The notes under the pieces are model-generated. The model did not search any database, had not been told where the DNA came from, and was given only the letters and a program-made list of their open reading frames with translations. DNA of 64,000 bases from Vanessa cardui (Eukaryota > Arthropoda > Insecta > Lepidoptera > Nymphalidae), in assembly GCF_905220365.1 (NCBI RefSeq), contig NC_061136.1:816001-880000 (forward strand), read 5' to 3'. Each line of letters begins with the position of its first letter. Within the stretch, counting starts at the first letter, position 1. The position numbers were made by a program, and so were the translations under genes. Positions 23,075 to 35,210 of this stretch are shown here, piece by piece.

Positions 23075-23265
23075 TGTCGCCCGCGGCATATGAGGTAGTT
23101 GGCATGTGTTAAACAAAAAAGTAACCTATGTTCTTCCTTGGAGTAGAAGTTTGCTTCATTGCAAATTTCGTCAAATTCAGTTCCTTGGTTTGGCAGTTAA
23201 AAAGCGACAGGCAGACACAAAGACAGACAAGAGTTACTTTCGCATTTATAATATTAGTTTGGATA
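23075..23265 (-). repeat. Helitron-like non-autonomous fragment
   Basis: ttgtcgcccgcggcatatg head-side block, agtaacctatgttcttcc, cattgcaaatttcgtcaaa and ttactttcgcatttataata in - orientation. Confidence 0.6.
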
Positions 23266-24032
23266 ACAGTGTTTTATTATAAATAGTATCTGATTGTTTA
23301 CGTTGTAGATCTGCTAATGTTCTGTAATAAAATAAAACTAAAACGCCAAAATGTTCACTAAAATGTAAGAGAAGGTTCGGGCAACTGTGAGACCGAGCAT
23401 ATTTTAAATTTATTAAAAAAGAAATCACTACCTTTGGTTTTTAAGACATCCTATGTCGTGGGATTCGTAGTAGAAATTTGCAACTTTTTATACATAAATG
23501 GCCAGAATAAATCTTTTACAATTCATCTCAAATATCTAAAGACCTGAGAATTTGCAGTCACATCTTAAATATTCGTCACAAATTTTAGTTTTACCACAAG
23601 CTTATAATTTCATCAATCCGCCAATTTCAAGTGTGATAACACAAAACGCAGGTCTCATTGAACTGATAATGATGACCTATCTATTCTTTTTCTTTTATTA
23701 CATGTTTTCCGAGGCATCGAAGTACAAACAATTTTACTAGAATTCTTTCAGATTTCGATCACATTTGAATGCCTCATGTTTCTTGCCTAGAAATAATGCC
23801 ACAGTTGATATAAGTTATTGGATTTTTCTATCAAAATATTCTCAATAACACCTCGGAGATTGGAAGTCAGTGATACCAACTCCTACTGAGTGTCAAATGA
23901 ATATAGCTAACCATTAATCAGCTTCTAATAATTGAATGGGAAACAAACCAGATCAAGGTCACTTGAGTGCTTCGTTCCTATGCATTAAACATTTCTGACG
24001 CAAAGTTTAATTTTGTCAGGTGTAATCTATAA
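23266..24032. other. AT-rich intergenic DNA
   Basis: No supported gene. The open frame at 23552-23740 has no recognisable domain. Confidence 0.35.
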
Positions 24033-24292
24033 GAGGTGAAATGGCCCAGTGGTTAGAACGCGTGCATTACCTATGATTGCGGGTTCAAACGCAGGCAAAC
24101 ACCACTGAATATTCATGTACTTATTTTGTGTTTATTTGAAAACATCGTGAGGAAAACATGTGTCTAATTTCTTAGAAATTCTTCCACGTGTGTATTCAAC
24201 CAACCCGTATAGGAACAGCGTAGAATATGTTCCAAACCTCTTTAAAGGGAGAACCCTTAGCCCAGCAGTGGGAAATGTACAGGCTGTTGTTA
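24033..24292 (+). repeat. SINE family A copy with intact head
   Basis: gaggtgaaatggcccagtgg (A box) and gcgggttcaaacgcagg (B box) show the Pol III promoter layout of a tRNA-derived SINE. The body ends cagcagtgggaaatgtacagg. Confidence 0.85.
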
Positions 24293-24509
24293 ATCTATAG
24301 ACTTCGTATTTTTGAGACATCATGTTAAACCAGTTTGATATGGGTCTCCTTATAGAGGTTCCGACATTTAATTATCTTAAGTGTCCCCCGACCGAGTAAC
24401 GTGTAACAGATACATCAGATCATTACTCATAGCTGTTCTGTTCTGTAGGAGCTCTTGAAATGTTAAAAAACTGAGTGTGACACGTTATTTTGATGTGTGT
24501 AGCCTTTAA

Positions 24510-24999
24510 CACGTTCAATGCGGAGTAAGATCTAATGTGCCCCGTATGTGTTTTCCTCGCGGTGCGATTAAAACATAGATTTCTATCTCGTGGGGGGCCG
24601 TAACATCTATTTGATACATAGGTAGTGATAAATATATTTCTATGATGCCTATTAAAACCTGAAAGGTGTATACTTGAATACGAGGTCTCTTTGACAACGT
24701 ACCGCACTGAAGAAATAAAATTCGATCACATCACATTGAGTTTTAGTTTCTTAAAAGATACGGGGTCTAATAAGCCCCATACCAGTATTATGATAGTTTG
24801 TACCTAATTTTTATGGGGTATTTTTACAATTTATCGCACTGTAGAAATAAAATTCGATCACATTACATGACAGTTTTAATTTCTTAAAAGATACGGGGTC
24901 TAATAAGCTCCGTACCGGTATTATGATTTCATACGAGTTCTTAAATTTCCCGTACCTCAGGAACGGAAATTATAAAAAAATTACACCGCAGTCAACGTG
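24510..24999. mobile_element. piggyBac-type MITE with internal tandem duplication
   Basis: Terminal inverted repeats CACGTTCAATGCGG (24510-24523) and, read inward from the right, CACGTTGACTGCGG (24986-24999) match at 12 of 14 positions. Each is flanked by TTAA (24506-24509, 25000-25003), the piggyBac target duplication. It is 490 bp with no transposase. A 132-bp unit beginning cgcactg is repeated in tandem at 24703 and 24835, sharing gaaataaaattcgatcacat and aagatacggggtctaataag. Confidence 0.85.
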
Positions 25000-25003
25000 T
25001 TAA

Positions 25004-25376
25004 ATGTTATAATTAAACTCAATGTTACATAACACTTTCTGATATTTCACGAACGCGTTTATGCTTTGACTTTTACAACTGGTCACCTCACTGAAACGAA
25101 TCCTCCTTGGAAATGCTTCCGAAAGGTTGAGGCGCATTTTGATGACTTAATTTTAGGTTATAATATAAAAAACATTATTGGTAATAGTCACTGCTGAATA
25201 TCCGACATTGTAGAATCTACATTCCGGTAGTTCAAGTTTAACTGACATTAAAGGTTGTTCGATATTTCAAAATTTATTTGCATACAAACAGACATAAATA
25301 AATTAAACATTTATTAATTTGGAACATAATTTGAAACATTTCAGTATGTATATCCTGTAGAAACAACAATACTAAG
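25004..25376. other. Intergenic, nothing recognised
   Basis: AT-rich with no repeat boundary that I can support. Confidence 0.35.
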
Positions 25377-25666
25377 ACTTGATGGAAGGGCTTTGTGCTA
25401 GCCCGTCTGGGTAGGTACCACCCACTCATCAGTTATTCTACCGCCAAATAACAGTATCCAGTATTGTTGTGTTTCGGTTTGAAGGGTGAATGAGCCAGTG
25501 TAACTACAGGAACAAGGGACATAACACCTTAGTTCCCAAGGTTGGTGGATTATTGACGGTGTAAGGAATAGTTAACATTTCTTACATCGTCATTGTCTAT
25601 GGGTGATGGTGACCACTTACCGTCAAGTGACCCATATGCTCGTCCGCCAACCTATACCATAAAAAA
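25377..25666 (+). repeat. Family-B SINE-like copy, full length
   Basis: acttgatggaagggctttgtg to cctataccataaaaaa. All family blocks are present with few differences. Confidence 0.85.
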
Positions 25667-26129
25667 GACCTGCTGCTGTAAAATTAATCTTGTATTGATT
25701 AAGAACACTCAATAATTTTTTGTTTAAGCTATTTTTATTTGATTCATAAAATCTATTTATTTGATACGATACAATGGTTAATAATAGTTTAAAAAAAACT
25801 ATTTAACCATTGAATGTCACACTAATGACTAACTGGAACACTAAAACAAATAATAATAAAAAAATAATGAGGCCTTCAAAGATGGCCGCGTCTAAAGAAT
25901 CATAGAAATTGATGGTTATTGAATAATTTATTAATAAAAAAAAAGTCTTTTCTTCATATTTTAAAAGTATACGACTATATGCAATGAAGTAAGTAAAATC
26001 CAGGCCAAAGAAACTCATGACGGTCTAACTCTTTGCAATGAGCATGATCGGAGACCATCATGCCATTCCTCGTCGTACCTATTATACCATCAATTTCGAT
26101 GATTCTTTAGAAGCTTCCGTCTTTGAAGT
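25667..26129. other. AT-rich intergenic DNA
   Basis: No feature recognised. Confidence 0.35.
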
Positions 26130-26250
26130 TACGTGACGTATTGGTGGTACAGGAGCTGGATGCGAGTAAGACCACAGTGGCGTGCACTGGGAGAGGCCTA
26201 TGACCAGCAGTGGACAAAAACGGGCTGATGATGATGATGATAATGATGAC
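26130..26250 (+). repeat. LINE 3' tail with (GAT)n, probably RTE-type
   Basis: caggagctggatgcgagtaag, then gtggcgtgcactgggagagg, cctatgaccagcagtggac and a (GAT)n run. The same sequence lies antisense at 54553-54690. A microsatellite-like tail is typical of RTE LINEs. Confidence 0.65.
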
Positions 26251-26854
26251 GTATTGGTACACATCAAACATATTTTAGACTTCATTTATGAAGGATGCTC
26301 CCCCTTCATAAGATGCCTTCGAGAGATTACATCTTTAACGTCCCAAAGAAATGTTGCATTGAAAAACTTAATTTTGATGATGAAACCAGGAAGGAAAATG
26401 GAAAGATCCGGATAAATTATATCTTTTTCCAGGAAGTTACACCAGCGACAATTGCCAAAGTTATATCGACCAGTCAAACGTTCACACACATCATAACTCG
26501 TTTATAAATAAAGGAAATCCTTGAAATATTTTAAATATATTTTATCAACAGACGTCATTGTACGGTCGTGAAATAGGTGTCAGAATTCGTAGCATGAGGC
26601 CTATCACTTCCTATTGGTATAATATATTCCTATTCTATGTAATTAACGAACGATACTAGTTATGATTAATTAATGGACAAGGAAGTATATACGTCATTCA
26701 TAGTTTTGGTGATATCCAAATCCGGGTACATAAAAGTCTACGAAATTGTTAAGCCTACATAACCTACATATGGTCTGCAGCCTTTTAAGCCTAACCTTCA
26801 GTGCAAATGATACCCATTTTTATTTATGAACAGGCATGGTTATTACAAACCAGT
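26251..26854. other. Intergenic, nothing recognised
   Basis: Two overlapping short open frames (26182-26507) show no family motif. Confidence 0.3.
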
Positions 26855-27000
26855 AGTGTCCCGCGGTTTTGCTCGCGTTTTAGGGAGTTGTTTGTCATGT
26901 GCTTCATAGCAAATTTCATCAAATTCGATTTAGCGGTTTGGTCGTGAAAGAGCAACAGGCAGACAAAGTTACTTATACATTTTTAATATTTATTATAGAT
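26855..27000 (-). repeat. Helitron-like non-autonomous fragment
   Basis: gtgtcccgcggttttgctcgcg, aaatttcatcaaattcgattt and ggtcgtgaaagagcaacag in - orientation. Confidence 0.6.
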
Positions 27001-27049
27001 TATTTTTGATATAATATATTGTCAGCCTCGTTTGTCTAGGGACTAGTAT

Positions 27050-27480
27050 ACTCTATACTATACTATAGTAGACTCTTTGGAAAAATCTAGCGACGTGACC
27101 ATTTAGATGGGACCATCACCTCGAAGAATGGTACGTACGGTTGTCAGAGCTATCCTGCCTTCCAAGTCAGGTTGAGACTAATAGGACAAGTCACCTTCCG
27201 GCTTACAGGGGTAATGGTTACTGATTTTTGTTTTATCGAAGAATTTTATCTCTCCCATAATCCCAACGCTCGGGACTTAAAAGAGGCATGACACCTAAGG
27301 AAACAATGGAGCAACCTTCCGATATTATATGTTTCGATGTTTATGACATGCTCTGAAGTGCACGGCAGTTCGGAAGTCCTCGCGTTAACGTACACTGTGA
27401 GGAATGCGACGAGGTGAGATTACTTTCGCTCTTTAGGAGAAGTACACCAATATACGAACAGACACGATCCCACAAACCAA
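27050..27480. other. GC-richer block, probably decayed transposon
   Basis: Contains cctgccttccaagtcagg, cttccggcttacaggggta and gtgaggaatgcgacgaggtg. No intact frame or repeat partner was found in the window. Confidence 0.3.
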
Positions 27481-28600
27481 AAAACCCTTGAAATAAAATT
27501 ATAAACACAAGCAGAAAGTTATTAACTGTTATTGACGTAAACCATATGGAAATAAAATATGCTATATAACGCAGTTCTTCATTTCTATAAATATTTTAAC
27601 AATTCATAAATAACACAATACTGTAATACCGAAATAATAAGTTGTTCTTTAATCAAAGACAAAACTATAACAAAATGCGATAATTAGCACTTCAATAGTA
27701 ATTTAAGTAAGATCAAGTCTCAAAACTAAGTCAAGGATCGGAATTCTATATCGCTCGAAGACAAAGGTTGTTAACAATTATTGGCATTGTTTTATCTGAT
27801 ATTTATACCAAACATGACGAAACTTACACATTCGAAAATGAACCTTATGTGATTATCTTAAATTTCAATTTCCAATAACTTTTATAACATGCTCAGAGTA
27901 AAATTAAAATTATATCGTTAAACGAATATAGACTTTAGATAGTAAATATAAAGTTGAATTTTGCGTGTCACTTTTCAAATGTTCTGTTATGGTAAGGTTG
28001 TCTATACGGCCTTGAACCGCTTATAATTTGATGATTGATATATTTTACGTCCGCTTATTGTTCCGGATACTTTTTTTATTTTTTATTACAGTAATTTTAT
28101 AATCAACGACCGAAAGTAATAAATCTTGTGTAACTTTTATTTAATAGAATGATTTCCTTGATTCAATGCTATTTATCATTGCGGTTATATTAGCAAAAAG
28201 TATCTTGGTAATGATTGTCTAGACTTGACAGTTTTTTTTATTGCAGCTATTTTAATTAATCGACGAAATGTTTTGAACTAGACATTAATTCTGGTATAAA
28301 AATATCCTACCAAATTAATTCAGTAATGATATTATTTTACAGTTTTGAATTTAGAATAACAAATATCGTTTTTTCTTGTAACAGTATAATAAAAAGTTTA
28401 AATGGGAAAAATTATTCATCATCGGGTTTCCTATAAACAAATCTAAATTAAACTAATTTTAAAGAAAACTTCGAAGATTTTCAACTATTTCTTTGGATGA
28501 GTTGTTGAATTTCAAGGGATAAATCACACATAAACAGTGACGGTAGAAATCGGATCCATGATTATATCGAAAGCAATTTGTCGTAGGGTTTAATAATAAA
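27481..28600. other. AT-rich intergenic DNA
   Basis: No feature recognised. Confidence 0.35.
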
Positions 28601-28876
28601 TATTTTTTTATGCTATTGGTTGGACGAGCATATGGACCACCTGATGGTAAGTGTGACCATTTGGTGGTGACCCACCGCCCATAGACAATGGCACTGTAAG
28701 AAACGTTAACCATTCCTTTCATCGCCAATGCGCCACCAAACTTGAGAATTAAGATGTTATGTCCCTTGCGTCTGTAGTAGTTACACTGGCTCACTCACCC
28801 TTCAAACCGGAACACAACAATACCAAGTACTATGGTACCTACCCAGACGGACTTGCACAAAGTCCTACCACCAAGT
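28601..28876 (-). repeat. Family-B SINE-like copy
   Basis: Antisense: ttttttatgctattggttgg, ggaccacctgatggtaagtg, ctcacccttcaaaccggaac, ctaccaccaag. It lacks about 25 bp near 28830. Confidence 0.8.
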
Positions 28877-29362
28877 AAAATATTTAAATATATTGACATT
28901 TTGTTGTAGTACTAGTCTGTATATGAAACAAAAGATAGTTTGGCGAGTTATACTGATAACTCCAATAATGTTGTCAAATTCGACTTATGTTATTATACAT
29001 TAGATTCAGATATTTGCAAATCAGCTCTAGTAATTTGAGAACGTTTTACAAATAATGACAGTGATGGCGTGACCTCAATCGAAAGTAATCATAGAACAAT
29101 CACAAGGACTTACATATATTATACCAATACGAGAGAAATATAAAAATTATGCAAATATATTGAATTACTACGTTGTCAGAATCAGATAACATTATTGCAT
29201 AAACAAGAGAAGTGAAGATAAGTATAAAACATAATGTTTCCGTCTCCGGATATTTAATACATCCTTCTTTATGTAAGATTCTGCAATTTTTTTTAACATT
29301 AATATCTTATGTATTACATAATAATCTAAAATAATCCAAAACAAATAAGAGTAAAAATAGGA

Positions 29363-29815
29363 ATAAATTTAATGAAAAGTACAACGAGCTTAAGATGCTT
29401 TCACTTGTTTAAAACATAATTAAAAATAAAATTACAATAAATCCAGGTTTAGTACGACACAACGCAAATGTAGCATCGGCAATTTCATTAAAAACCATTT
29501 ACTGACGATTTATACAACCAATAGAAGTATCTCCCTATCGTGCCATTCGACGCTATTCGTCGCAAAGCATGTAAATCGACGAATACACATATTAGCTCAT
29601 ATTATGATATTAAAAGTTATTACGTTTGTGTAAAGAACATATTTACATAAGAAATAAATATTGATAATAGCGTACTTATTTCGGATGTGATCGGTTTTAC
29701 GAATTCTGCCGATGCTACATCTAAGTTGTGTCGTACTATACCGGAATGATTAAGAATTTCTTTTTTAATTATGTTTCAAACAAGTGAAAGCATTTCCAGC
29801 TTGTAGTAAATTTAT
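29363..29815. mobile_element. MITE with ~90-bp inverted repeats, copy 1
   Basis: The left arm (gatgctttcacttgttt, 29394 on; tagtacgacacaacgcaaat; gtagcatcggcaa) is the imperfect reverse complement of the right arm (ttgccgatgctacatc; gttgtgtcgtacta; aaacaagtgaaagca, to 29793). The pairing continues weakly to ATAAATTTA (29363-29371) and TAAATTTAT (29807-29815). The interior has no open frame. A second copy in the opposite orientation lies at 56055. The superfamily is not determined. Confidence 0.75.
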
Positions 29816-30054
29816 GTAACTTCGAATATCTAGATTGGCCAAACATAATAAAAGAATATATGTACAATAATTGTTAATTAAACAGTGAATGCGTTCTGTA
29901 AAAAGAAGCTCGAAAGTCACAGAAGAATACGAGCGTAAAATCTCAAAATGTGTTAAGCGACATTAACTCTAATATGATATGGATATACGTATCAAAATTG
30001 CGTATCACGATTAATAAATTTTCAATATTCCACGACTTAGTTACAAAGAGAATT

Positions 30055-30307
30055 AAATAAATAAATAAATATTAGACAACATCACATACGAGTACATTAC
30101 TCTGATCCCAACGTAAGCAGCTAAAGCACGTGTGTTATGGAAAATCAGAAGTAACGACGCGACGGTGCCACAAACACCCAGCCGCAAGACAACATACAAA
30201 AGTAATTAACTTTTTCTACATCGACTCGGCCGGGAATCAAACTTGGGGCCTCGGAGTGGCGTAACTATGGAAACCGGTGTACACACTACTCGACCACGGA
30301 GGTCATC
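30055..30307 (-). repeat. SINE family C copy, near full length
   Basis: The - strand head at the right end: gacctccgtggtcgagtagtg (A-box region) and, inside the head, a mutated B box (ccaagtttgattccc). The body shares cttctgattttccataacac with 57268. Confidence 0.8.
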
Positions 30308-30588
30308 GAATTGTTAATGATAAATAAAATATGAAATAAATTAACCCCATTTTTTTTCTAAATCTGTATTCCGAACATTTAAATTTTTTCATTGAATTTA
30401 ATCATGCGATATGACAAAAGAAACATTACTTATAAAATACCAAGCAAAGACCATTTGCTAAAATTGAAATTGAAATATTGAAGTTGGAACTTTATTTGTT
30501 CATACGATCTCTACAATAACAATACTTTTGTATACTATGAAAATGAAAAAATATTTGTCTTTGTATTTTCATTTAAAAATATATAAAT

Positions 30589-30850
30589 ACCGACCCACCA
30601 CGGCTTCGCGCGGGTGCGATACTGATACTAAATATACTACAGAATTCGTTTATTTTGCATCACATTAGAAACTTCTAAAATTATCAATGTTTCTATACTA
30701 TTGTCCATATATTATACACAAAATCCTTCCTCTCGAATCACTCTATCTATTAAAAAATATCAAAATCCGTTGCGTAATTTTAAAGATCTAAGCATACATA
30801 GAGACAGGCAGCAGTAAAAGACTTTGTTTTATACTATGCAATGATGAACT
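30589..30850 (-). repeat. Helitron-like element, hairpin-ended subfamily
   Basis: cgacccaccacggcttcgcg at its left edge is the antisense of the GC-rich terminal hairpin seen at 39770-39794. The interior shares caaaatccgttgcgtaattt and cttcctctcgaatcactct. Confidence 0.7.
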
Positions 30851-31114
30851 AGAAAATGTTCCACGCATAAGATCATAAACGTCACCCAGTGTTCGTTGCG
30901 TATAAATGAAAGCAATGCCAACACTAGTGGGAAGTGTTGATTGTTGACCATTTGTTAAGCATTCCAGTACCTATGACGAACTAAATAAAGCAACCAAATA
31001 ATTTCATAGATATGGTTAAATTTATGATAAAATTCCAACAACTAGAAAATATGGAAGATATATCTAAATAAGGTCATTGATACCAGCATTTAATTAGTAA
31101 TAAAACATAGCTAA

Positions 31115-31300
31115 ATCTATATTTATATTATACATGTGAACGTAACTCTGTCTATATGACTGTCTTCAACTACCAAACCGCTGAACCGAAATTCATCAAA
31201 TTTGGTATGAAGCAAACACGAACTCCAGGAAAGGACAATTTTTGGGTAACACATGACAACCAACAGCCTAAAAGTGAGCGTAGTCGCGGACGATTACTGG
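31115..31300 (+). repeat. Helitron-like non-autonomous fragment
   Basis: gtgaacgtaactctgtctat, taccaaaccgctgaaccg, atttggtatgaagcaaac and tgacaaccaacagcctaaaa, ending in a cgtagtcgcggacgatta hairpin relic. Confidence 0.65.
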
Positions 31301-31592
31301 TAAACCATAAATATAGTATTAGTATTTAAAACGTTCAATAAGTCGTAACGATTTCATTTCTGCGTGATTAATTACGCCAAATTATTATCGATGAGGTTAT
31401 TCGAGGTAACAATTAAAAAATACAAATAGCAGATAATGATACATGGATGAGTTAATATTCAGTATTTTTAAATTACATGGAGCAATACACACACGACTGG
31501 ATCTAGTTCCGGCGCAGGACATAACTCGCCAAAAAAAAGTTATTTTAGTATGTAGTCTCACCATGCACTATCATCAATATGACAGCATGTAC

Positions 31593-31627
31593 ATATCGTA
31601 GTACATGTACAACATGTACTACGATAT
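31593..31627. other. Perfect 15-bp inverted repeat with 5-nt loop
   Basis: ATATCGTAGTACATG (31593-31607), loop TACAA, CATGTACTACGATAT (31613-31627). Confidence 0.9.
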
Positions 31628-31639
31628 TTATGATCTTAT

Positions 31640-31903
31640 AAGCTGAATTGGCTCAGAACGCGTGAATCTTAATCGATGATTGCGGGTTTTAACGCAGGCA
31701 AGCACCACTTAATATAAATTCATCTCGTACTCGGCAGTGAAGGAAAGTGTGAGATAACCTGCATGTGTCTAATTTCATATAAATTCTGCCACGTGAATAT
31801 TCCACCAAACCGCATTGGATCAGCGTGGGGTATGTGCCGAACCTTCTGCTTTAAGGGAGAGGAGGCCTTAGCCCAGCTGTGGGCAAATTTACACGCTGAT
31901 ATT
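31640..31903 (+). repeat. SINE family A copy, head mutated
   Basis: gctgaattggctcagaacgcg replaces the usual A-box region with a deletion. The B box is gggttttaacgc. The body is complete to gcccagctgtgggcaaattt. Confidence 0.75.
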
Positions 31904-33566
31904 TTTATTAACATTTTATATTTAAACATACATCAACAACTTAAATTACTTATTAAATAGAAATTGTTAAATTAATTTATTTATTAAAATATTATTTATT
32001 TTCTATAATAATGAAAACCAACTACCTCATAAACTAAGCAACTATGAAGCTAAATTACAAAACCAGTGTCCTAAATTCGTCTAATTACGTAATGAGTTTT
32101 AATTATTCCATTTATAATAATTTCCACATCGAAACGTACGTACGTTCAGAAAAAATAATCCGGCGCTCTTGTCTTACCCGTTGTAGTAAGTAGTCAGTTT
32201 TTTTATTCCATTGGAAATATCGCGAGGATACCTGTATCCATCAAATGAGAAACCATTTTGGTGGACTCTCATCCTTCTATTGAAACAAGATGAGGCCTTT
32301 GCAGCAGTTAAAAGGGTCCTAGTTAACGTTATAATAATGTTCTTCAGACACGGCGTCTAGTATCATGGGAGATTTCTTTGAAGTCCAATTGAAGTGCCTG
32401 ATGGGTCTCTTCATAATCCAATGGAATGGAAAATTCGACACAACCTAAAAGAGCTCAGGCACAGAACCATCGACTTTACGTGCTCTCCCTCTTCTAACTT
32501 TCAAATTCCGAGCTGAATAGACCAAGATTGCAGTCAATATTGTAAGGAAATATTAAAAAGTAAAAGTGACAGCTACGCTTTCCTCCTTTTATCATCAGAT
32601 AATCCTTCTTTATGACCGCGACATTCGTCGTGCGGCTTGAAAATGATTCGATCTAGTTTCGATGGCCGTTGCGGTCTTTGCAATCGTATGATCGTAATGT
32701 TATACGAATTAAATAACAAAATTGTTGTAACTGATAAACGAATGATTTTTTAATTCTATCTCTGATAACATTCATTAAACATTCTAAATTTAAATTAAAT
32801 TGTAAAAAAAAATTAATGGGACAAAATTTGCAAGTCAATATTAGTATCTATAATAATAGATTTACCATACCATATGATAACTACTGAATTTTACCCCTAC
32901 GTTTAGAAAAATAATTTTAATAAAATTGTCAACAAATAGGTAATAAGGAAAAATTTTCTACTTATGTGTACTGTGTTGCCTACTTAATTTCACTATACTG
33001 TGTGTTATTGATTTAATACTAATGCAAATCTTTCATAAATAATTTTCGTCTCAAATATAGATTTACCAGCGTTCTTTGATATTTTTTTCACTACGATTAG
33101 ATAAACTATTTTCCAATAATAAGCAGCGAAACACTAAAAATACCCTTATTTAAGTTTACGTTGCTGATTCGAAAAGTATACGTAATAACAACTAATCTAT
33201 CTGTCTGTATACTTTATTTTAAACATGGGTCATATTTTGATGGTGCAATATGTAAATTTTTTTGAATTCAAATATATTCAATACGTTAATCTTTTGCGAT
33301 ATACATTATAGCTTTTTTTGTTATTTCGTCATAATTGCACACGTCGTGGTCAAAATTCGGCTCGGAAAACGTATGATCGCATAAAATATATAAAATATAT
33401 GTAAATCGTCTAGGATGACACCTCACGACCCAGAATTTTTGAAGCAACATCGTTACTCAATATAAGTAATATTTCAAACATAATATGGCGCAATAGTTAC
33501 GGTAACTTATTAATTATATGCTTAAGAAAATAGAATATAAATGTAGATAAGCAATATATCACCCAT
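31904..33566. other. Intergenic with SINE-E remnant
   Basis: Mostly AT-rich. Bases 32428-32530 (gacacaacctaaaagagctc, cgactttacgtgctctccc) match family E. Bases 32270-32330 (gatgaggcctttgcagcag) resemble a LINE tail. No gene recognised. Confidence 0.4.
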
Positions 33567-33735
33567 CGTCACGAATGGACCACCTATTCATCACCCCCAT
33601 AAATAATAGAGTTGTAAGAAATATAATTCATTCTTTACATCGCCAATGGGCCACCAACCTAAGGAGTTTACTGCCCTTTTATTTGTAGTTACACTGACTC
33701 ACTCTTTCACCTGGAACACAATGCTACTAACATTT
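33567..33735 (-). repeat. Family-B SINE-like remnant
   Basis: gaatggaccacctattcatc, atcgccaatgggccaccaacc, tagttacactgactcactc; heavily diverged. Confidence 0.55.
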
Positions 33736-33892
33736 TACTAGGTACAAATCATTTTAGGTAATTACTTTAGAAAATCCTGATATCTTACATTTCTTGCTTA
33801 TTATCCAGTTTAAGCTATGCGTTGCCAATTAGTCAGCCAGTTAGAAAATAATAAAATATTAAGTAGATAAGTTACGCTACTAGACTTCTATT

Positions 33893-34030
33893 TCAAATCA
33901 AAATATATTTTATTCAAGTAGGCTTTTACTATAACGTCATTTAACTATATTAAGTGAAGCTAAAACCGGTTTAAAATGTAGATTATATCAAGATAAACCG
34001 GCGAGAAACTCAGTAGTTACTTTTTAACAT
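33893..34030 (-). repeat. LINE 3'-end family F copy
   Basis: aaatcaaaatatattttattcaag, attaagtgaagctaaaaccgg and ggcgagaaactcagtagttac in antisense order. Confidence 0.65.
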
Positions 34031-34463
34031 TAAAAAAAGAAAATAATTTTAATCAAATACAATTGTACAATATATATATGGACTCTTTGCACCCAGAAGG
34101 ATTTATTGTCTCGTGTATATACAATGATTATCACGGATTCTATCGGAATAATCAATGTTACTGTGAATATATCAATATACATAACATTGCATAAAAGAAA
34201 TTCAAATTTCGGTTGTACTAGATACATACACAAATATATACGAACAACTATGTCACCTTGACGATTTGAAGTCGGCGATATTGGAAAATCACAAGAGATA
34301 ACCATCTCTTAATGTAACCCAAACATAAGTTGTATCCCTGTTCTGTTATTCTCAATACAGGGAACGAGAAAGCTGACACGACCGGAAAAAGTCAAGACTA
34401 ATGATCTAGATTGTCATCTGTCAAACACCGCTGACAAATTATGCTTTTATTCGTACCACCATG

Positions 34464-34808
34464 CAGTGGCGTAAATAGGGCGGTGCCACCGGTGCCCAGA
34501 CACAGGGCATAGACTCTCGGGGGCGCAAGAATAGACAGACTGGGCTGGACTATTGTTTTTTCGTTTTGCTCTTGTTAAGATTCCGCTGAACCCCTAGTAC
34601 TCGATTCCAATACAAACGTATTTACATGCTAGTATCATTAAACTATCATTAAAAACATACATCGCACTCATTTGCAGTAGTGAACCTGCGTTTAAGTAAG
34701 TGTTTTAGTAAGTGAGACAGTAAAATAGGCAAAGGGTCTGCTATATCTGCTAGTCTAAATAGTTATAGAAGCTCGCACAGGGCGCGGAAAAGGTTATTTA
34801 CGGCACTG
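34464..34808. mobile_element. hAT-type MITE 1
   Basis: Left end CAGTGGCGTAAATAGGG; right end TTATTTACGGCACTG. These are imperfect inverted repeats starting with the CAG/CTG termini common in hAT elements. Flanking 8-mers CCACCATG (34456-34463) and CCACTATG (34809-34816) differ by one base, fitting an 8-bp target duplication. It is 345 bp with no transposase. Confidence 0.75.
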
Positions 34809-34816
34809 CCACTATG

Positions 34817-35202
34817 GGTTGAACCTAGAACCTCTGAGGGTATCTTACAATCTAAAAACATAAACAAGACCGTCATTAAAACATTCTTCCTATCGATTTT
34901 CTTCCACACCTGCTTATTGAAACATCTGTCAAGTAATATGTCATTATCAATGCAAATAAATTGACCGTTACCATGAAGTAATGACTACTTACTAATTACA
35001 ATGTTTTGACTTCAAAGGATTGAAAATGTTAGGAAATAGACCAAGCCATGCAACTACTTATTGAATATGCATATTCGATACCTCCAGCAACTCTTACTTA
35101 TATTCAAATACGACTAGAGAAATTTACGCATGTACACATTAACCTCATACTATTTTACTCTACAGATAGGTATCTAGATATATTTACAGGCATCTGTCAA
35201 TT
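34817..35202. other. AT-rich intergenic DNA between the two hAT MITEs
   Basis: Nothing recognised. Confidence 0.35.
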
Positions 35203-35210
35203 CCTTTGAC

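Noticed and set aside
24033..24100. tRNA gene on the + strand
   Set aside because: It is the head of a SINE family A copy; the same head recurs in about ten places.
28459..28794. 111-codon - strand open frame
   Set aside because: Mostly antisense family-B repeat sequence.
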